Part shown: piece after piece, positions 61,001 to 64,000 of the stretch
Layout of the letters: each line of letters starts with the position of its first letter
Numbering within the stretch: the first letter of the stretch is position 1
Source of the DNA: Synchiropus splendidus
Lineage: Eukaryota; Chordata; Actinopteri; Syngnathiformes; Callionymidae
Direction: 5' to 3'
Length of the DNA stretch: 64,000 nucleotides
NCBI RefSeq assembly: GCF_027744825.2
Contig: NC_071334.1
Span: forward strand, 43,129,437-43,193,436
Translations under genes and position numbers: made by a program
Notes under the pieces: generated by a model
Told to the model about the DNA's origin: nothing
What the model saw: the letters and a program-made list of their open reading frames with translations, nothing else
Database searches by the model: none

Positions 61001-63083
61001 ATTTGTGTTTTATTCATGGAGATAAATTAGCATTAATTGCTATATAGGTCAAATTATGGGGAGATAATTGAATCGAAAATGGAATCGAATCAGATTTAAA
61101 AATGAATCAATCAATTTAAAAATGATTAATCAATGCATCGAAAAACTATTTTCTAGATTCATCGCTTACAAAATAATCGTTTAACCCAGCCCTACTACTG
61201 TTTAACGTGGAATGTTGCAGAATTTGACAAAATGTGGCTGATAAACTGGTTTTGTGTTGAATTTTCTAAGCGCGACATGTGTTCAGGGAAAATTAAAACA
61301 TGGAGGGCCTCTGCCTGCTACACAGACGATACTGCCAGCAGCTCGACCCACTTATTTACATGGAGTTGGGATGCTAGTGTTAATGCGACGCGGCCGTCTG
61401 TTCAGCACCGTTTTCAGCGGCAGAACCTCACAGGAACTGACACTCTTGCAGCGTTATGAATCACTTCACCAGCGATAGCTGTGATAAGTAGCTGGTGCTA
61501 CTTATTTCAGCTGACACCAGATTGGTTAACCAATCTGCCTGCACCCACTGCGGCTTATTTGTCGATCAGTTTGCGACTCTGTCTGGACTTCCATATGTCT
61601 TGGTCTTGGTCTTGTCTTGGTCTCAATATTCCACAGTCTCGACAATGTCTTGGTTGGTATGGTCTTGACTACAAAGCTAATGTCTGCACAGATTTTGCCG
61701 CACACCCCCAATGATCAAATATTGTTATTTTTAAAGGAGAAACATCAAAGAAGTGGTCACCTTTTTTTCTGAGAGTGACATGCTTCAACAGGGCATATCT
61801 CTCCAGTCATATCTCTAATGTGACTGTATCGTTGGTTCCTCACAACAGAATACTTTGTCAATAATTGAATAATTAAGATTGTATGGATTTCGTTATTCTT
61901 GCTTTTGAGTTAATACACCTCATTACATGCTTCTTAAACGCAAGCCACAAGAGACAAAATTGCTATCACCAGAACCAAGCCAGCAATATTAATCTGAGGA
62001 TAGGAAAAAAGTCTGTGGAGGACTTAACAAGACACAGGTACAGTACGTGAAACAACGTCTCATAATAGTGCTAATAACAATTAGTCAGTGCACGTGTGTT
62101 ATTTTGGTCTGATGAAGTTAGCGGATGAAGGTGTATATTTTTACTGTGTTGCTTTGAATATTTGCACAGTCTGTGAGGAATAATTTCACCACAGTTTGTC
62201 TGAAGGGAGTGTTCCTGCTTTGAACAGATAGATGGCCTTCAGTGAAAGTCGTGATGTTCTTGTCTCTTGTTCCTTCATTCTCCAAAGAAGATATTCCTTC
62301 CCTCATTCTTGTGTAAGGCGTGTAACATGCAAAACTTTTCTAAATTCCTTTTGAATTAACTCATTATTGTAAGATGTTTATATGTTATTTGTATATTCTA
62401 TGTATTGGTTATCATGGACTTGTAGACTATTCCCTCAGAATGACTGACTGGAGAACACCTCCCACCTGCTGCCTCGCCTCCTTATTTAGTGGGTTCCATT
62501 TGAAGAGTAGCAGAATGAAAGAAACTACTTGAGATGAGTGTGAACATGAACATGCTAAAATTCAGACTGTCAAGTGCGTGACTTCCAAAAACACACATAC
62601 AGTGGTTTTTGAAAACGTTTGAAACGTGTTTATCAAAAGGTCTCAAGTTCGCTGCTGAGATGCCTGCAATACATTCTACCTGCTGGAATAAAAGGAGTTG
62701 GTAATTGGTTGCGCTGACTTGCTCCCATCAAGAGTGCCTCTTTACCTTCTGTTTGCTTTCTGTCAATTTTGTTGCTGGCTCATACAAAGACATTCGACAT
62801 TGAACGGTTGCAGTGTTATTAACCTCATTGCTCTCAGTCATTCTGAGATTCAAATGTCTTACAAACATAGTTATTTGGAATTATGATCACACTATATTAA
62901 AGCCTTGATCGTGCCTTTGCAGGTCTTTTGTCCCGACTGGGTCGCAGTGGAGAGAAGCCTTATGCTCCACTGAATCTCGTGGCAGACTTCGCAGGTGGAG
63001 GCCTAACATGTGCCATGGGGATTGTGCTGGCACTGCTGGAGCGGACAAAATCAGGAAGAGGGCAGATTATTGATGCGAGCATG
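57613..63083 (+). CDS. amacr: AMACR, alpha-methylacyl-CoA racemase (first three coding exons, partial)
   Basis: Coding exons 57613-57859, 59309-59452 and 62923-63083 join in frame to 184 codons with phases 1, 1 and 0; the rest lies beyond the window. The N-terminus [20 protein letters not shown] and the run [14 protein letters not shown] are typical of the CoA-transferase III family. Human catalytic His122 and Asp152 fall at the same numbers here, in AGHDINYLA and VADFAGGG. The enzyme interconverts 2R- and 2S-methyl-branched acyl-CoAs so that pristanic acid and bile-acid intermediates can enter peroxisomal beta-oxidation; it acts in peroxisomes and mitochondria. The C-terminal targeting signal is not in view. 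Intron 1 holds a Tc1 element and intron 2 a hAT element, neither touching splice sites. The 3' end given is the last exon in view. Confidence 0.95.
57936..57996. repeat. (TA)n(CA)n compound microsatellite, AMACR intron 1
   Basis: TA repeats to about 57970, then CA repeats to 57996. The Tc1 element was inserted at the TA immediately after it. Confidence 0.95.
57999..58779 (-). mobile_element. Internally deleted Tc1/mariner element with partial transposase, AMACR intron 1
   Basis: Bounded by TA at 57997-57998 and 58780-58781. The termini (CACTAACGGTCAAAAGTTTT and CACTACCGGTCAAAAGTTTT read inward) stay nearly identical for over 100 bases. A minus-strand frame at 58611-58246 keeps the C-terminal transposase part with [11 protein letters not shown] and [13 protein letters not shown], the second Asp and the Glu of the DDE triad. 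The N-terminal DNA-binding half and first Asp are deleted, and a stop after EEH precedes the usual terminus ([11 protein letters not shown]). Not functional, but the matching termini suggest it is not old. Confidence 0.92.
59764..61194 (+). mobile_element. hAT element with relict BED zinc-finger exon, AMACR intron 2
   Basis: Termini TAGGGCTGGGACGACGCA and TAGGGCTGGGTTAAACGA (complement of right end). A perfect 8-bp duplication CTACTGTT lies at 59756-59763 and 61195-61202. A frame from the ATG at 59864 reads [15 protein letters not shown], a stop, then [19 protein letters not shown] and [10 protein letters not shown], a BED finger like those of ZBED-type transposases, and ends at a good donor (GTAAGT, about 60087). 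A second piece near 60631-60761 ([23 protein letters not shown]) matches the region after the finger. The catalytic domain is deleted. Confidence 0.9.
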
Positions 63084-64000
63084 GTGAGTGAGAATCTGTG
63101 TAAGCAGTGGCAGTGAAACACAAACTCTAGCAAATGCTAAAATAAATAGCCTGGCTGACCTTTGACTGAGTAAAGTAGTTTCAAATAGAGAGAAGCTCTC
63201 CGTCAAAAATGTGGTTATGTTGGAGCTTGTTTAGCTCCACATGGTTGATAAAGACCAACGTTTTACAGACAGACAAACGTCCACGTTACTTCATCTATAA
63301 AATGCTCTCGTGGTGGTGTCGCGTGGTGAACTGCACATTTGTCTCGGTATGTAGCTGATGGCAGCAGTTGGCCTCGTGAAGTGGAACACTTCCAGACAAA
63401 AGGGCATGATTGGAAAAAGTGTTTACTTTGAGTGCTTCCTGTCTGGCGTGATGGCTCACATGGTTTAATAGCAGTGGCCCCAAGATAGAACACACAAGAG
63501 GAAGAATACAAAATGAGTCTTATTAATAACACGGTAAACTTTAGGCTATCATTGTGGAATATTAATACAACAAAAAGCCTTAAATCAACTGATGACATAT
63601 GTAACCAAGTGACACGTGACTCTGATCAATGCATTTGGAGCACTGATGTGAAACCTTAAACGTGCGCACACGCCAAAAGCGAAAGAGCTGGTGATGTACT
63701 TGTTTGAAAATTTTACCTTTTCTGCTTCTGTTTCAATATAAACAACAACTCACCAAAGATTTTTTTATATACATATAAGATGGACCACAGGTTGGCTCAG
63801 ATTTAAAACACCCACAACTTAATATCAATAGATTCACCTACTTAAAGGTATTTATTGGTTTTGACAATCAGTTTGTGGAGAATGACACGCAATGTGAAGG
63901 TGACCTTTGACCTCGGTAGCTTGTAATTAACCATCCAATTGAATAAGCTCATGACCCAGTTCATTTTTCCTCCTCATTGTAGAAAAGGCTGCAGTCGATG
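63084..64000 (+). other. AMACR intron 3 (partial), nothing else recognised
   Basis: From the donor after exon 3 (ATG|GTGAGT) to the window edge. I see no AMACR exon 4 in this stretch. Confidence 0.6.

Noticed and set aside
61270..61480. Open frames near 61.3 kb in AMACR intron 2 as an extra exon
   Set aside because: They do not fit AMACR sequence, and exons 2 and 3 already join in frame as in human.
63980..64000. Possible AMACR exon 4 after the acceptor-like TTGTAG at the right edge
   Set aside because: The sequence would read KRLQSM, which does not match the expected continuation after the conserved IIDASM.
1..64000. CRISPR arrays, operons, tRNA and rRNA genes
   Set aside because: None seen; the window is eukaryotic, and spaced direct repeats here are transposon or microsatellite sequence.

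Overview
The window reads as vertebrate nuclear DNA, almost certainly from a ray-finned (teleost) fish. The genes are split by GT-AG introns that are mostly short, base composition is AT-leaning, and the introns and intergenic stretches hold many small hAT-type DNA transposon copies, a Tc1 element and 5'-truncated non-LTR retrotransposons of kinds common in fish. I see no prokaryotic gene organisation, CRISPR array, rRNA or tRNA. The species cannot be fixed from the sequence.

Four protein-coding genes can be reconstructed exon by exon. Positions 5458-11517 (+) hold PPEF2, an EF-hand serine/threonine phosphatase (16 coding exons, 703 codons plus stop). Positions 13012-21922 (-) hold NUP54, an FG nucleoporin (15 exons, 624 codons). 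Positions 24325-45392 (-) hold SCARB2/LIMP-2, a lysosomal CD36-family membrane protein (12 exons, 506 codons). Positions 57613-63083 (+) hold the first three coding exons of AMACR, alpha-methylacyl-CoA racemase, which runs off the right edge. A fifth candidate, an unidentified signal-anchor-like first exon, lies on the minus strand at 478-599 and seems to continue off the left edge. All exon joins were checked for splice sites and phase by reading; none was checked against transcripts.

Layout: the unidentified gene and PPEF2 are head-to-head, with a tandem CRX/OTX-type motif between them. PPEF2 and NUP54 converge tail-to-tail. NUP54 and SCARB2 run in tandem on the minus strand, as they do in human 4q21. 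SCARB2 and AMACR diverge across about 12 kb that contains only repeats and anonymous sequence. The genes do not form one pathway: they cover photoreceptor-type dephosphorylation, nuclear transport, lysosomal sorting and branched-chain lipid metabolism.

I found no undescribed biological system. The points most worth a second look are: the SCARB2 tail, which lacks the acidic di-leucine signal and carries two tyrosine motifs instead; a GC-AG intron in SCARB2; the enlarged NUP54 FG region made of five consecutive symmetric phase-1 exons; two perfect hairpins and a local duplication in SCARB2 intron 11; and a dense set of hAT insertions, five with perfect 8-bp target duplications, one carrying a relict BED zinc-finger exon.
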